NCBI GenBank assembly: GCA_032716605.1
Contig: CM064519.1
Location: 29,628,205 to 29,692,204 of the forward strand
DNA: 64,000 bases
Source: Paralithodes platypus
Lineage: Eukaryota > Arthropoda > Malacostraca > Decapoda > Lithodidae
Direction: 5' to 3'
Positions 1 through 13,200 of the stretch are shown here, piece after piece (the stretch's first letter is position 1; every line of letters starts with the position of its first letter). A model generated the notes under the pieces. That model was not told where the DNA came from, ran no database searches, and saw only the letters and a list, made by a program, of their open reading frames with translations. The translations under genes were made by a program, and so were the position numbers.

Positions 1-1018
1 CACCCCATAATATCATGCACCATTTTTAGGTCACTGGAAATCAGCACATAATTATTGTTAGAGTCTAATGCTTCTTCATGAATTATCCAATTGGTGATAG
101 ATATTCAAACTCGTGATCGATTAATGCTCCATTTCCCGTCCATCCACCATCCTTCGCAAAAACTGGTTTCCATTATTTTTGGATAAAAGTTTATTCCTTC
201 GCAAAAAATGGTTTCCGCTATTTTTGGATAAAATTTTATTCCTTCACAATTTTATTCATCCTTAATGGCGTTACTTTGCCTACACGTTAAAGGATGTTGC
301 GTTAGGCTACGATTAGATTGGTTAAGGATAGGATAGGCTACAGTTAGGATATCTTTAGCAAAGGTTGACAGTATTTTAGGATAGGTTTGGCTATAGGTAA
401 ACAAAATATATTTTAGGTTAAGATAAGGAAAAAATAGGTTAACTCTTGTCAGAATCGGTTAGGACATTATTTATGGACTCTGAAAGCGAGCAAAAGAACC
501 TACCGGCGAAGTAACCGACAGCCCATCAGCACCCCGATGTTCACTCTACCGTCCACCTTTCCTCTTACCCTGTGTACCTTTCCACTTGTGTCCTTTGCCA
601 AGTGTTTGCATGCTAATTGGTACTCTTGAAGCGCCGTCCGAAGGGAGAACCACGAAGACAGTTTATTTTTTAACCGGAGGGACTATCATGTGGAGGTGTG
701 TGCCGTTATCTTAAAGATTAAGTTGGCAAATCCTATCCCTTTCCTTGTGCTCATGTCAGTGGTGTTTTGAACATTAGAGCACTTTCGTAGCCTGACAAAT
801 GTTGTCTACATTACCTAGCCAAGGGAATATGATCAATAAAACAATTATGCTAAAGAATACTCGAAATTTATAACTATTCATTATGTGCAGAAACAATATA
901 AACACATTAGTCTCCTGTTAGCAAAACAGATTTTTTGTTAACAGGAATGTAATTTATATGTATGATAAATGAGCAAAGGTGAGGTATTAGTATCCTTAAT
1001 TACTTGATAATTGAAGTG
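1..1018. other. AT-rich intergenic DNA, no gene seen
   Basis: No frame longer than about 60 codons and no recognisable motif. Positions 296-470 contain several degenerate GGTTAGG/GGATAGG words, reminiscent of the arthropod telomeric TTAGG word but not in tandem register, so they are not called a telomeric array. The phrase 'ttccttcgcaaaaa.tggtttcc' occurs twice (about 152-176 and 194-218), a short local duplication. Confidence 0.5.
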
Positions 1019-1818
1019 CCTATATTATCATGGGCGTAGGTGTATCGTTGGCCTTTAACTGGGAGATAGAATTACAAATATATAAATTCAGAATAGAGTT
1101 TATTGTACACAAGAACATACACAACACAATACAAGCAATAAATATACACAATGTAAATGCAATATAGCTCTGTAACGTACAGTATATCTAAGTATCAGAA
1201 GAGTAAGGGGACCGCGACGGTAACTCCTTGTAGATACCAAGTACGGTGGTAATACTGGTCGACTGGGCTCTCACGTTAACGAGGGATTAAACCATTAATT
1301 GATTTGAACTAGCCGGACTCGTAGCCTCGGGGTAAACATGCAGCTCCTCTTGCCCAGTTGATTCCATCACGCAGAAGGCTTCATTTCCTCTCGTCCTTTA
1401 GTGTTTTTTTCTGAGCGAATTTACTATACAAAATATGGGGAGTCATAGGGGAAGTACTATGGTGGCGTTTGGCCCAACTGTTTATAGGGACTTTACAACA
1501 AGTGGGGAAATAGCAATGTAGATGCTGTGGCAGCGACTGGCTTCGTTATAATTGAATGCAAGGTAGCTGAAGTTAGTGACTCGGTATGCTGCAGTGGCAG
1601 CGCCCGAGGCTCTACTGACGAAGGGAGCTGAAACAAAATGAGGGGTTAATAGGGTCAGCGTAGGTACTGTCCTCTAGGCTGCTTTCTCCGTACTCACGTC
1701 GGTGTCTGCTAGTGGTGTCGTGCTGGTCGTCTTCTCCAGGCGTAGCCTCCGTTATCGAGTGTCTCTCTCCTTGGCCTGGTTTTCGGCTGGGGAGTCCTTC
1801 TGCTACTCTCGAAGCGTC

Positions 1819-2022
1819 CTATTGAGTTCCTTCCTGCTGCTCAAAGTAGTCATCGTCGGGGTTGAGTAGGTCCTTGAGCTCATGTAGCTCTATAAATTTT
1901 GAATCTTCCTCCTGCAGAACAGAGTCAGGTGGCAGATTAGGGGTGTCTAAATGCTTTATTTCCCCAGTGGGCTTGTCAGGCCTCTGTGCATTATCGATCT
2001 TATTTATAACCTCCGAAGGTCT
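1819..2022 (-). pseudogene. Decayed open frame, unidentified acidic protein fragment
   Basis: A stop-free frame of 67 codons runs on the minus strand from just after a TAA (2025-2023) to a TAG at 1821-1819. It has no ATG. The translation is acidic and compositionally protein-like, with stretches such as EIKHLDTPNLPPDS, EEDSKFIELHELKDLL and NPDDDYFEQQEG. The surrounding 1020-2340 block looks more GC-rich than its flanks. A GTGAGT donor-like site at 1697 and a pyrimidine-rich CAG at 1630-1628 bracket a possible 70-bp intron further down the same strand. I do not recognise the family; it may be the remains of a retroelement or a host exon. Low confidence. Confidence 0.22.
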
Positions 2023-2300
2023 TTAATGCCGTTCTCAGTCGCAGAGGAGGTCTGATGCTACTGAAGGTGCACTGAAGAGGTAGGAGAGTAACTTCTATTC
2101 TCGTGGCGAGCATCCAAACTTTTATGTGTAGAAGTGGGGTTTCGGCCCTCATATGGCTCCAGCTTGGATCGAGTGGCCTGTCTGGTCCCCTTCATCGGAC
2201 TAATAGCAGACCGGGTGGTGGGGTGGGATTAGAGTTTCCAACTCCCAACTCTGGAATTGCTTGGAGAGTGAAGGTCGGAGGTATTTGACACGGCCAATCC

Positions 2301-2490
2301 AACTAGTGGTGAGGACGGCTGTGAGAGACGAAGGAGTAATTCGCTCAAAGTTCGCAACTAGGTTAGGCTAGGTTAGATATATAAGCACACTCACACAGGC
2401 CATATGGAGCGGTGTGCGTGAGTGAGTTGCGAAGTTTGAGCGAGTTACCCCTTCAAATCGTCTCTCGCAGCTGTATTCACCACTTGGTGC
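2301..2490. repeat. Imperfect inverted repeat (foldback)
   Basis: The left arm 2319-2359 (core gagagacg, cgctcaaa, ttcgcaact) is the reverse complement of the right arm 2425-2470 (agttgcgaa, tttgagcg, cgtctctcgcag), with small indels and about 65 bp between the arms. Similarity continues more weakly outwards to about 2301 and 2490 (agtggtga versus tcaccact). It could be a small foldback transposon; no transposase is present. Confidence 0.55.
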
Positions 2491-2519
2491 GAGAGTGGAG
2501 TACAGTTGGTGAATATGCG

Positions 2520-4340
2520 TCCCGGAGAGGTTCCGGTCACAGCAGGCAGACACGCAGCCATAGGTTAAGAAGGACCTTTGGGAGTTACACGGTTGAATCA
2601 AGTCTCTAAAGTTCTTCGTAAAATAAAGTACTGTACCAGCGGCCTCATAACTGTATAATTATATGTTACTGTATCCTGGAGTTATGTAGTTTGATGAAAG
2701 GTAGTATTAAACCAAGGGGGTTTAGAAGAACTGGCCTTGGGTGGTTCATAATTGTTTATTTACCAAAAATATTTAGGCCTAAGTAAGAAAAACAACTATT
2801 TATTCGTTTTTTGGGGTGTGCATTTATAACCTGAAATACATCCTGAAATATTGAACACTACGATAGGTTATGTGATGGAAACTTATATTATGAAGCACTT
2901 GAATATATAGATATACTGTATAATAGTAGGACTCTCTAACCGAATGACGAGGGCGGGGAATGGTTTGGATAAGTAAGAACTTTGGATATCTAGGTTTACC
3001 TCTATATTAGCTATAATAAAGGATAGTATGTGAATAAAACGTATATAAGACACAAATATGAGTTATTATATTATTTGTTCAGTAATTTACAATGCACACC
3101 ATCAATGAGCTGATCCTCCTCCAGTGCCAAATCCACCTCTTCCTTCAGAAGTGGAGGCTGCAGAGGCACTCTGAACAGGGGTAGAGTTATCCTAAGCAGG
3201 GATAGAGTTATTCCATAATGTCTTGTGCAAGGATGGAGGGTTGCCTACTTTCACACATTTGTCCTATAATACATGCAATACTGTAATTATTATAATTAAT
3301 TCCAGTCTCAGCAAATTCGGTTATGTGAGGGCTTAGGATGCCTTGGGTTAGGTTAAACAGGGTCCTATTGTACTGTATATATATTATTAATACTAGGAAA
3401 TGTAATGAATAGCCATTGCCTTGAGGATTAAGGACCCTTCTGGAGCAAGTTTGTTCAGCTACTGGCCAAAATTAGGCTAGCTGGTCGATGGTGCTTTGAT
3501 GATAGTTGGTGATAGTTATAAAAATGTAAGTACTATCACTATGCACCACTATAGTCGGTTTTATTTCAGCTGACGGTCAATTGAATCCATTAGCAATTGA
3601 TTGTTTTATACTTAATGGGAAACTATGATAATACTGTATCTCTATATCATATATATATATCAAGTTTTCATAATTATCATTATATTTCGCTACAAAATCG
3701 TCATAATAGCTGAGTAAAGAAAATGGAAACATTACCATCAGCTGGAAACAAAATAACAGACTATATTACACGACCATTATCACCCTTCTTGCCGTTCCGT
3801 GTGAGGAAGGGTCAACGCTGGGGCAATGGGAACTGTGCTAACCTCAGCTTAAATTGTGTTGTTTACAATGACTCAAACCTTAACCTATCTATAGGGGCAG
3901 TTGTACTGTACCTGCAAGGCCCAAATTGATATTACAGTAAATCTTGGTCACAAAATATTTGCGTGTAATGTCCCTAGACTTTATACATATGATTATAGTT
4001 AAGTCAGTGTGTATAATTATTGTATACAAGATAGTGTGGAGGTTTGGCTGCTACAGTACGATCATCCACTAATAGGCCGAATGAAAGTAAGACAGTTCCA
4101 TCGTGATAAAATTGTTAAGGTTAATGTACATTCAACTCAGCATGCCACTCAGAAAGGCCATAGTCTTAGACTTGTGAGAAGGATGTTGTATATATCATGG
4201 CAAACAAAGACAAAGGAAGTGAGTATTGATTTATGATAGTACTTGATATCACTTACATCGTTCATCGGTGCTTTGGGTGGTAAGGCTGGGTTTACGTGGA
4301 TGCATTGAGAGTTTGTGTAGTTTTGTGGTGAGCTGTCTAT
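2520..4340. other. AT-rich DNA, no gene seen
   Basis: Only short chance frames on both strands. No domain, RNA gene or clear repeat was recognised. Confidence 0.5.
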
Positions 4341-4343
4341 ATT

Positions 4344-4367
4344 CACACACACACACACACACACACA
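4344..4367. repeat. (CA)12 microsatellite
   Basis: Perfect CA dinucleotide run directly abutting the 5' end of the SINE that follows. The SINE tail is followed by a second CA run (4921-4942), so the element appears to have inserted into a CA microsatellite. Confidence 0.9.
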
Positions 4368-4903
4368 GGGGAGGTGTGGTGGAGTGGTCTTGCCACTGGC
4401 CTGGTAATCCAAAGGTCCCGGGTTCAAATCCCGATGTATCAATGGGAAGATATTATTGGGATGGAATTTGTGCTGTACCTAGTATCAGTGCATTACCACA
4501 AGCCCACCGAAACGTCAATAAAATACCCTCATTGTTCCCTGATTAAATAGCACTGTATGAATATTCCCATATTCAAAATATGCTATAGGGGTGCAATGCC
4601 TGGTGAGTTATCTGCTCAACAGGTGGCGTTGTGTGTGTGTAAGTGTGAGAGTCCGAGTGTAGGGGTCGAGACAGTGAAGCACGGGAACGAGGTGGCTTCA
4701 GAGATGGGGTCGTTTCGGGCCATGAGTGAGCACCATGCCTCATGTGAAGGCAAGATGGCAGGTGCTCGTTGTACTCTACGTGCTTCACATGTCTCACTCC
4801 CTAGACTGGAACAAGACCTCACGGGCTTCACTGTTCATTGTAAAGCGGTGAATGTTAAGGCTCTCAGCCTATGCCCGAGAGGAAGTAAGTTGGAATATAG
4901 AAA

Positions 4904-4920
<17 letters not shown>
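4368..4920 (+). mobile_element. tRNA-derived SINE, full-length copy 1
   Basis: The head carries an A-box-like TGGTGGAGTGG and a B box GGTTCAAATCC at tRNA spacing; the anticodon-loop position reads CTGGTAA, suggesting a Thr(GGT)-like tRNA ancestor (tentative). A body of about 480 bp follows with landmarks 'cccgatgtatcaatgggaag', 'ttccctgattaaatagcac', 'ttgctcaataggtggcg'-like and 'ctcagcctatgcccgagagg', then A20. The same head and body recur at 29625, 30987 and 40072, with a 5'-truncated inverted copy at 5178. Poly(A) tail and dispersal indicate LINE-mobilised retroposition. Non-coding; the long frames across it are chance. Confidence 0.8.
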
Positions 4921-4934
<14 letters not shown>

Positions 4935-4952
4935 CACACACATATTTGGCTC

Positions 4953-5043
4953 AAACGTCCCTTGATTTTGGCCCTGTCACTCTTTCACTCTGGGGGAGCC
5001 CTCGATACAGGCAGTTCTGCCTTTTGCCTCCCTCACTCACATA
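4953..5043 (-). repeat. Dispersed coding-derived fragment (YVxEGxKRQ repeat), copy 1
   Basis: Read on the minus strand this stretch is similar to 24218-24312 (+) and 50580-50672 (-). The shared translation starts YV.EG.KRQ. and continues through a charged region to a K.RD/FKG-like end. The copies are diverged at the DNA level but keep the frame. The source protein is not recognised; a transposase fragment is one possibility. Confidence 0.45.
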
Positions 5044-5177
5044 GAACAAACAATGAATTACTCTGCTTAAAAATGCACTTGGGTATACACACCAATTTAA
5101 GCGTGTGTAATTTTGTTCAGGTTTGTATGATATATGTACTGTATATACAGTATATATACTGTATATATATATATTTG

Positions 5178-5499
5178 TTTTTTCTTCTATATTCCAACTA
5201 CTCCCTCTCGGGCATAGGCTGATAGCCTTTACACTCTACCGCTGAACACGGTGAGGCCCGTGAGGTCTTGTTCCAGTCTAGGGAGTGAGACATGCGAAGC
5301 ACCTATTCACGGCTCGAACCCAACTCCATCTCTGAAGCTGCTTCGCCTCTACGCTTCACAGTCTCACTCCCCAGGCTCGGACCCTTACTCTCAGAACGCC
5401 ACCTATCGAGCAATTAACTCACTAGGCATTGTCCCCCTGTAGCATATTTTGAATATGGGAATATTCATACAGCGCTATTTAATCAGGGAACAATGAGGG
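5178..5499 (-). mobile_element. SINE, 5'-truncated inverted copy
   Basis: The reverse complement matches the body and 3' end of the 4368 SINE, from 'aatgaggg' and 'ttccctgattaaatagc' through 'cctatgcccgagaggga' to the tail. The tRNA-like head is missing, as expected for 5' truncation. With copy 1 it forms a tail-to-tail inverted pair 260 bp apart, able to fold into a long hairpin. Confidence 0.75.
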
Positions 5500-6490
5500 T
5501 TCTACTGTGCCTGAATTAACTTACAATATGGGCTGTAAAGTACTCAGCTTGAATCTACAAGTTATCCTGGACGTGTGTGTTTGTACACAGATGGTATATA
5601 TAGTTTTATAACGTTTGCATGCATATACTATTAAGCAACCCATACCAACATGTTAAGGTTTCTCTACAGTATACAGCGTCACAATTCATTTGGGAGAACT
5701 ATTCAATTTGCTACTCTGCCATTTGAATACCATTTTGCCATTTCATTTGAATAAAAACATATCAGCAATAGGCAAATATGGCGTAGTTATTTAAGGAATA
5801 TGTATAACTGAATTACTATATATATTTTGTTTTATTATACGTTCTATAAACCCAACATAATTTAATTCGGCAAAACAGGGGGGTAGGGGGGGAGGACGGT
5901 GTCTTTCTACGGTGAATGTTCGATTGTTTTGATGAGAACACGTTGACAAAATAATATACTGAATGACAGCCGGAGTGATTAATTTATATTTTATTATCTA
6001 ATTATTATCCACTCTGCTTCCTTTAGGATAAATTGAAAATATATTAACTTCAATTTCTACTTTTTCTATCAATTTATGTAATAATTGTTTTTGAAGCGGA
6101 AAAGTAAAAGCCATTTTTGCTCAAATGAAGTCAACTTTCCTGCACACATAAGACATGTTTTCACCCATATGAAGTGTCGATATGCAAACATAATATGAGA
6201 ATTTATACAATACTATGCATGGCAGGCCAAACAAAGTGAGTGTTTGTACTGTCAAGCCTGTTAACCCCTACATATGGGTTAAGATGGAGTCAGACGAGCG
6301 CATTCTTCGTCAAATAAATCGAAAATAATTACCCACAGCAAGAGTTCGGGGCTGTATTTTTTAAGCATCAGCAACTTGAAAGAACACAGATAGCCAAGTA
6401 TGATTCACAAACTACCTAACTAAAGCTACCGGTTATATCTGACATAAAAAGTTATACTGTATATTAATTATATATATAACTGTACATGTG

Positions 6491-6493
<3 letters not shown>

Positions 6494-6568
<75 letters not shown>
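6494..6568. repeat. (TG)n microsatellite
   Basis: Nearly uninterrupted TG repeat of about 37 units with two small interruptions. Confidence 0.95.
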
Positions 6569-6769
6569 GCTCCAATGCTTAGGAACATAAGATAATTTAG
6601 AAACTGCCCCACTCTAGAAATGCCGAACCAAATTGCCAGTAGATGTGATCGTGTGAATGTGCAGTTGAGGATGGTTGGGCAGGGCAGAGTGGAGAACCTC
6701 GAGGTGGCTGATACGTGATATGGATGTCTAAATATTGGCACTGTGGGCTTGTAAAGAACAGAGGGGGGG

Positions 6770-7340
6770 TGAGGCCTTTAATGTTGGCTGCTGATGGAGG
6801 AGGAGGAGGAGGAATGGGTGAGGATAGGAGGGAGGAAGAGGAGGAGAAGGAAGAACAGGGGGGGGGGGATATGAGGGAGGAATAAGAAGAGGAGGGATAT
6901 AAAGAGGAGGTGGAAAAGAAGGAAATGGTACTTAGGAGGAGAAGACGAAGGAAGATTAACAGTCCGAGGAATAGGAGGAAGGGGAGAAAATAGAGAAAGG
7001 AAAAATGAGAATGGGCAGGAGGAAGAGGGAAAGGAACAATAGAAGGAATAATAGGAAGGTCGAGAAGTGGAAAGTAGAGGGAGAGTGGTACAAAGATGTA
7101 AGATTCGGAAGAGGGAAATTGAACAGGGTTAAGAACAAGAACACGAAGCATAAGAAGAGGTAAAGGAAGAGGAGGAGACAAGGAACATGGAGCAAAAATA
7201 GAAGATGAGGAATATTTCCAGGAAGAGAAGCAGAACGGAAGTAACAGGGAGCAAAGGAATGAGAAGTAAAAGAAGGATCAGTGCAAACACAAAAAAGACG
7301 AAGGCATGCAAAAACACCTTTAGAAGAAAACAAAAAACCC
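6770..7340. repeat. Polypurine (GA-rich) tract
   Basis: About 570 bp in which the + strand is overwhelmingly A and G (GGAGGA, AGAAGG words, one G9 run at 6859-6867). The long minus-strand frames here (Leu/Ser/Phe/Pro-rich) are by-products of the composition and are not called genes. Confidence 0.7.
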
Positions 7341-7790
7341 ACAAAGTAAACTAAATAATTATGACGACGATGTTTTTTCAACAAATCAAATGGTAGATAA
7401 AATAAATAAACATAAATGGACAATGGAAAATTATTGGATATTTTGAATGTACTACAAAGTAGGAGACATGCAATGTTTAAGTATAATTAATGGAATAAAC
7501 CATCACTTAATTACGACTCTTTTGTTATCAATGAATTACTTTGTGTACCATATCACTAAGTATTATAAAGAGCAAATTATTCTAAGTTTGATCAAGTAAC
7601 CACAGAATTTCAACGTTCATATTCAGCATACTAGTATCTCAAGCAGCTGACTTTATCAATAGCCAACTTTGCATTTACTTTCAATACACATTTTACTTCT
7701 AACGGTGAAAAATGAGTTCCGAAGTTTACAGTGTGCCGAGACACTTTTACAACAGCGGTGGTGTATAAGGCATGAGCAAATATTATCCCC

Positions 7791-7964
7791 TTAACCCTTT
7801 CAGTCAGAGGACGACAATTTGGTTATATTCTAGTTACATCCTGAATTTCATTCAACATAGGAGGCACCAATCAATGTTAATTGCTTGAGTGTTTGCATTT
7901 CTAACAATTTCCTAGCAGTAGTATCACAATAGTAAAAACATTGTCCTCTGATCGAAGGAGTTAA
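7791..7964. mobile_element. Short TTAA-flanked foldback element (MITE)
   Basis: Starts TTAACCCTTTCAGTCAGAGGAC and ends with its near reverse complement (gtcctctgat.gaaggagttaa), giving TIRs of about 25 bp and TTAA at both edges; 174 bp long. The TTAA target and CCC start fit piggyBac-type non-autonomous elements (family knowledge). It resembles, but is not identical to, the 215-bp family at 22323, 36003, 53140, 60483 and 61104. Confidence 0.6.
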
Positions 7965-8190
7965 AGGCTGACTTAAAAGAGCAATTATTTGTCTGGTAAT
8001 TGCCATTTGCCAAATATGTTTATGGCAAAAATTGTGAGCCTATTATATTTCTTATTGGATTTGAGAAATAAATTGATTGTAGATAATATTATGTTATTTA
8101 ATGCTCTTATAGCTTGAAAAGATTAGCTACCAAAATACAATTCCCGTAAACAATGCCGGTAAGTGCTCTTGCAACTGTCATCCAACTCTT

Positions 8191-8858
8191 TAACTCTTTC
8201 GGTGCGGTGGCTTCTATGGGGGCGAATACGCCTAGGTTTCTATTTTCCTGCTAATTCCTCTCAATATACATCACCCAAACACCATATCCGTAGTCATGAG
8301 CGAATTGGAACGAGCTCTGATGAACAAATATTGGGTTGAACTCTCCCTATAACAGTCACCACACAACTCCACTACCTCCTAATACCACCAAGGAAAATCA
8401 ATTAAAACTTTGCTTGTTTCATCGACCCCCCACAATACAATCACAAGCGAAAATATACGATTATCTTCCTTTCCACTCGCGATAAATCGAGGATACTTAC
8501 AGTTATTTTATCATGTTCCATGTTTATAAGACAGTGTGAGTTCTTGAAATGAAGATAAAGGAACCTCATATTCATACCTAATATATAGCTGTCACAAGTA
8601 TATTGAGAATTGACCATGTTTGCGGTTTTTCATCTTCTAAAACACCTTTTCACTGTACATACACCATTCCCTAACCAATGCACTAAGCTCACTAATTTAA
8701 GTATGGGTAGCAAGCTTAGACCCTACTGGAAGCGTCTGGCAACAAGGTTGGTGGAACCAACTGAGCTGGTACTACCAGAACGTATATGTATGTCAGCCAC
8801 TGTATAACCCTTTTTTACATAAGACACAAATATACGCTAGCCACAGGGAGAGGGTTAA
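8191..8858. mobile_element. Possible TTAA-flanked non-autonomous element
   Basis: The left end TTAACTCTTTCGGTG..GGTGGCT and the right end (reverse complement TTAACCCTCTCCCTGTGGCT) match imperfectly over about 22 bp, with TTAA at both borders; 668 bp. No transposase frame inside. TIR identity is modest, so this could be coincidence. Confidence 0.4.
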
Positions 8859-9059
8859 AGAACTTTGTACTTGAGTGTATGCTAGGATGACTGTGGTAAT
8901 TTCACTTCATCTATTAAATCTAATTCAACTTAAACTTGAATAACTTTACTTAATGAGGATAAGTTATCAAAGAAAACAGGAACACATGCATCACATAAAA
9001 ACCTAGGAAATATGCGCACACAACATTTTTCAAGCAAATAATATAATGAATAACTAGTT

Positions 9060-10257
9060 CGAATAGTGACGTTTTTTTGTATTACTCAAGCTATAGGCCT
9101 ACTTAGATAGTTTTCTAAACTAAATACCATAGTTAGGCTTAAGAAATATTGTCATATTGAACAAGCTAACAAAGTTAAGTTAAAGTTGAGGGGGATAGAT
9201 AGGTTTGGGAGGTGAGATCTCTCTAAGATTTAGAGAGAAGAGTAAAGGGGCGATTAATATATTCTATTTTATTTACTGCCAAAATAAAGTTGCCGTCCAA
9301 AACTGGACAGACAAAATCTCCGTGTAGCTCCCCCTTTAGTAATACCACACGCGCACGCGTTACGCCAGACTCGCTTGTCAATGGCATATGCAAAGTAGAC
9401 GGTAAATATCGGTAGTTAAAATGCTGGGGGCGAAAAGAGAGGCAAGCTGGGGAAATATTAAAGATGAGGAGTGGGGACGGGAAGTACAAGTGGAGGTGCC
9501 AGAGGAAAATAATAAAATGTAGGGAATAAAAGCAATATGGAGGGATGAACGAATAGTTGTGAGACGAGATTGAGAAATATAAGAAGTATGACTACAATGC
9601 AAATTAAAAGAAGAAGTTTATTAGCAAAGAATATGCAAGTCGAAGTGGCGCAGTGAATAATCATGAAGTGGTGGGGATATAAACCAAACGTTAAGAATTA
9701 AGTGGTGAATGAATGGTCAAAAAAACAAACAAACAAAGTGAGGAACAAGAGAACTAAGAACTCGTATGCAGGAACGAATATATTAGATAGCTTGCCATGA
9801 AAGGATTATAAGTAATATGTAATGTAATGTGAAATTGAGGGGTAATTAAAACAAGAATATGGAAAATAAGGAATTCAATGTGAAAACAGAGAGAATACGA
9901 AGAAATTGAAAATAAGACAATAATTAAATAAATAGATATTATATTATAAACAAATATAATAAAATAACTACTGAACAAAGTGAGGTGTTAATAAAGAAAA
10001 ACTGATATATCAGAGAACATGCAAACTTAGTATAACGTAAATAAGAAAGCATATGAGATATATGTACATATCAATTATTAAGAGATAAGCCAAAAACAAT
10101 AAGTGAACAAAGAAAATAATGGAACAAGAAAAAAGCGAAGGAGAAGATGAAGGAGAGAGAGCCATAGAGAGAATAAAGGGATTGAAAAGAAAAAGTGACA
10201 AAACACGTTACTGAATAGGAATGAAGGGAAAGAAGGAGGGAGGAGGATTTGTGAGTT

Positions 10258-10291
<34 letters not shown>

Positions 10292-13200
10292 TCAGAAAGA
10301 GAGAGAGAGAGAGGGAGTACGAGTACGATAGCGAAAGAGAGAGAACCAATATTAAAATTAAACAAGTAATAAGATGAATGAGGATGACAGTATACAGTAT
10401 ATATGTCCAATTGTTATGTCTAGATATTAATCGAAGTTCTCCCTCAACACCACAGGAATGATATGTGCAAGTCCTTCCTGAACATCACAGAAAATGGACA
10501 TGGGACTTTGGATATTACCCATGGAATACTCACTGCTTAACTACCCTCTCTGCAACTCCCTGCCACAAAGGCAAACGCACCTGCCATTGTCCCTCTTGCA
10601 CTGAATGATGACCACCAGGAGACCAACAATTCTTGCCACGACCAGTTGCAAGGGTGAGCTAAACAGCAACAACCCCTCTGGCTCTTTGTGATCGTTGAAT
10701 GGTTTGTCACTGGTGACCGACACCGATCTCCCATCGTCGATCATTAATCTCCATGCTATCATTATATCAATCTCTGGTCTGATATCAGTGACCAAAACTG
10801 ATTTGCCATTGATGTTCGCTAGTCTGCACCTGTAACTTAAACTAGTTGGTCGTCAAAACAACAATGTTCTGTAATCTGCAACCTCGCCAGTGCAACACCT
10901 ATAGTACTGTCAAGCTATACCTGGAAACCCTTACACTGGCGACTACCGAAGATGCTGACGACTATGATATGCATAGCATAAAAACAAAGGAAGTATGCAT
11001 ACAAGACCATTTGGTTTAGTTGCAAGAGAAAACAGATGTGTTGATTAACAGAATATACAAAATAACAAGAACAAAATTACTATAGGCCTATAGCTAATTA
11101 ACGAGGGGTCTATAGCTTTTATTCAGGGGTCTTGAATTACCACATCATTGCCACATTAACCCAGCAGTATTGTAAGGGCCATTTCTAACTCTTTTCTCAA
11201 ACTTTGGTGTTCTGCTGTGGGCTTGCCAGATATAGTTCAGATTATAACTAAAAATAGTTCCTAAGTAAACTGTCTCATTGTGAGAACCTAACCCAGTCAA
11301 AGCCTATTATCCCACCAATATAAACAAGTAAATGAATCATCAACTAGTGAGTCGTTTAAGAGTATCTGGTGCAACGTTTTGGGGGTTATTATGATTTTGT
11401 TTAATTATCATTAAGTATATTTATTTTATTTTTTGCCATTTTCGAACAATGTATTTTTAGTTTACCTCCTAGATGAAAAAATAAATAAAATTAAAAATAA
11501 ATATGTAAAAGCCTCCCCAGATACCCTTCAGACTAATTTTGTTTTACCAAGATTCCCTTAAAGCTACATATGTAGCCTACTGGTTGAAAAATTGTCTGGC
11601 CAAAGGCTGGTTTCTCTTAAATTGCAAGCTTGCTATCGCTCGCCTAGACAATTTAAACACCTGTAAGGTGTGAATCGTCTTCCAATCGTCCAACGAACGA
11701 GGTGAACCTTCTTAGAATCTCCAAACTAATAGATTGAAATGGTGAGGTCCAAAAAGACCTGCCTCTCACCAGCTACAGTAGCTACACAAAAAGGAAGGAG
11801 ATAAAAAGGAAATTATCATATACAGGAGTGCTTAAACACACCTACTGTAGGAGGACTTTGCAATTACAATGAAAACAAAAATAAAAGGAAAATGGAAACA
11901 GGAGAACGTGAATATAGAGGTGATGGAATACTTGGGTTTGAGAGTTGTATTGCTTGGTTTAGGCTTTGAGGAAAGACGGAAAGGGTTAAAGTTGCTTTAT
12001 GGGTGCATAACAGGAGAATCATGTAAACAAATACATGAAAAGATAGAAGCCGTAAGTAAAAATATAAAGTGTTTAAGGTATTTAAAAAGACGGAGGGAAA
12101 GGTTAATAAAAGAAAATAAAAGTATTAACGAAGAGGGGAGCAACAGAAGAATATGCAAACATATGATGAAAAATGGTTGAAAGTGATACCTGAGGATTAA
12201 AATGAAATCAATTACAAGAGAACTTGAAAGACAATCTGCTGATAAAATAATAAATAATCATGTCATAACAGGCGATGTAAATATGCAAACCAATATAATA
12301 CAGTAAATGATGAGACGATGTCCAATGTAATAAATTGAAGACAGAACGGTGAATGCAGAAACTAAAAATAAGTTACAATAACACCAATTAGATGATAAGC
12401 TTGGTATAATATATATATGGAAGACTGGATCACGTTTTGTGAATGTTTCGAACAAAATATTTAAAAACAAGTTTCATAGATGCATAAAAAAGTAAGAATC
12501 AAGACAATAACTGTATTAAATGGATAAACAAATACAGAGAGAAAGAAACGAAGCACCATATACGTAGTAAGGAAAACATAAAAGTGTATTTAAGGGACAA
12601 TCTAGAATGTGAAACTACATTCTAGTAAAAGGTAATACATAACAATTTTTTTTATTATTGATAATGGGTTGAAAACTACGAAATAAAAACATAGGTAACC
12701 ATAAAGCAGTAAGAAGAAATCCATGAGACGGCGTATAAATGGAAATACAACCAATACAAGTATAATCATTATAAATAAAAGCATATAGAAGAAACAGGAG
12801 AGGAAAAACAAGCATTGAAGAAGAAAATTAAAGGGGATTATAGTGTGGAGAAAGAGAGGAAATGAGGGAGGGGGCAGCAGTAGGGATGGTAGGGGACAGG
12901 AGGTTAGTATTGACACAACAAAGAGGAGACAGTACATGGAGGTAAAAGGATATAACGTGTATAAATATGTAACCAGCGGATATACTCACTCAATCCTCAC
13001 ACTGGATATAAAGCCCTTTTATTTATTATATTATCGTGCTAGACATGATTTGAAACTGATATGTGACTGTTGGTAAGCTACACTCTATCAATATAAATAT
13101 GTTTTTATCTCCGTGTTGCATAACCCTGTAGATTTTAAATTGAAGAAACAATTTAAGTAAAAACTATTTAATGATATGTGGTTGTAAGTGATAAAGAGAG

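Noticed and set aside
296..470. Interstitial telomeric (TTAGG)n array
   Set aside because: The GGTTAGG-like words are scattered and degenerate, without tandem register.
4375..4445. tRNA gene candidates at SINE heads (4375, 30990, 40080)
   Set aside because: A/B-box-like sequences are present but acceptor and anticodon stems do not pair, and each continues into the same SINE body.
6597..7423. Minus-strand ORFs of 155 and 194 codons with hydrophobic Leu/Ser/Pro/Phe content
   Set aside because: They derive from the GA-rich polypurine tract; overlapping frames look alike and there is no membrane-protein pattern.
13120..13165. ACCCTGTAGAT at 13123, identical to the first 11 bases of the miR-10 family, near a small hairpin
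   Set aside because: The remaining bases differ from miR-10, the 3' arm does not match the expected star strand, and the stem is short. An 11-base match in 64 kb is weak; miR-10/miR-993 are not supported here.
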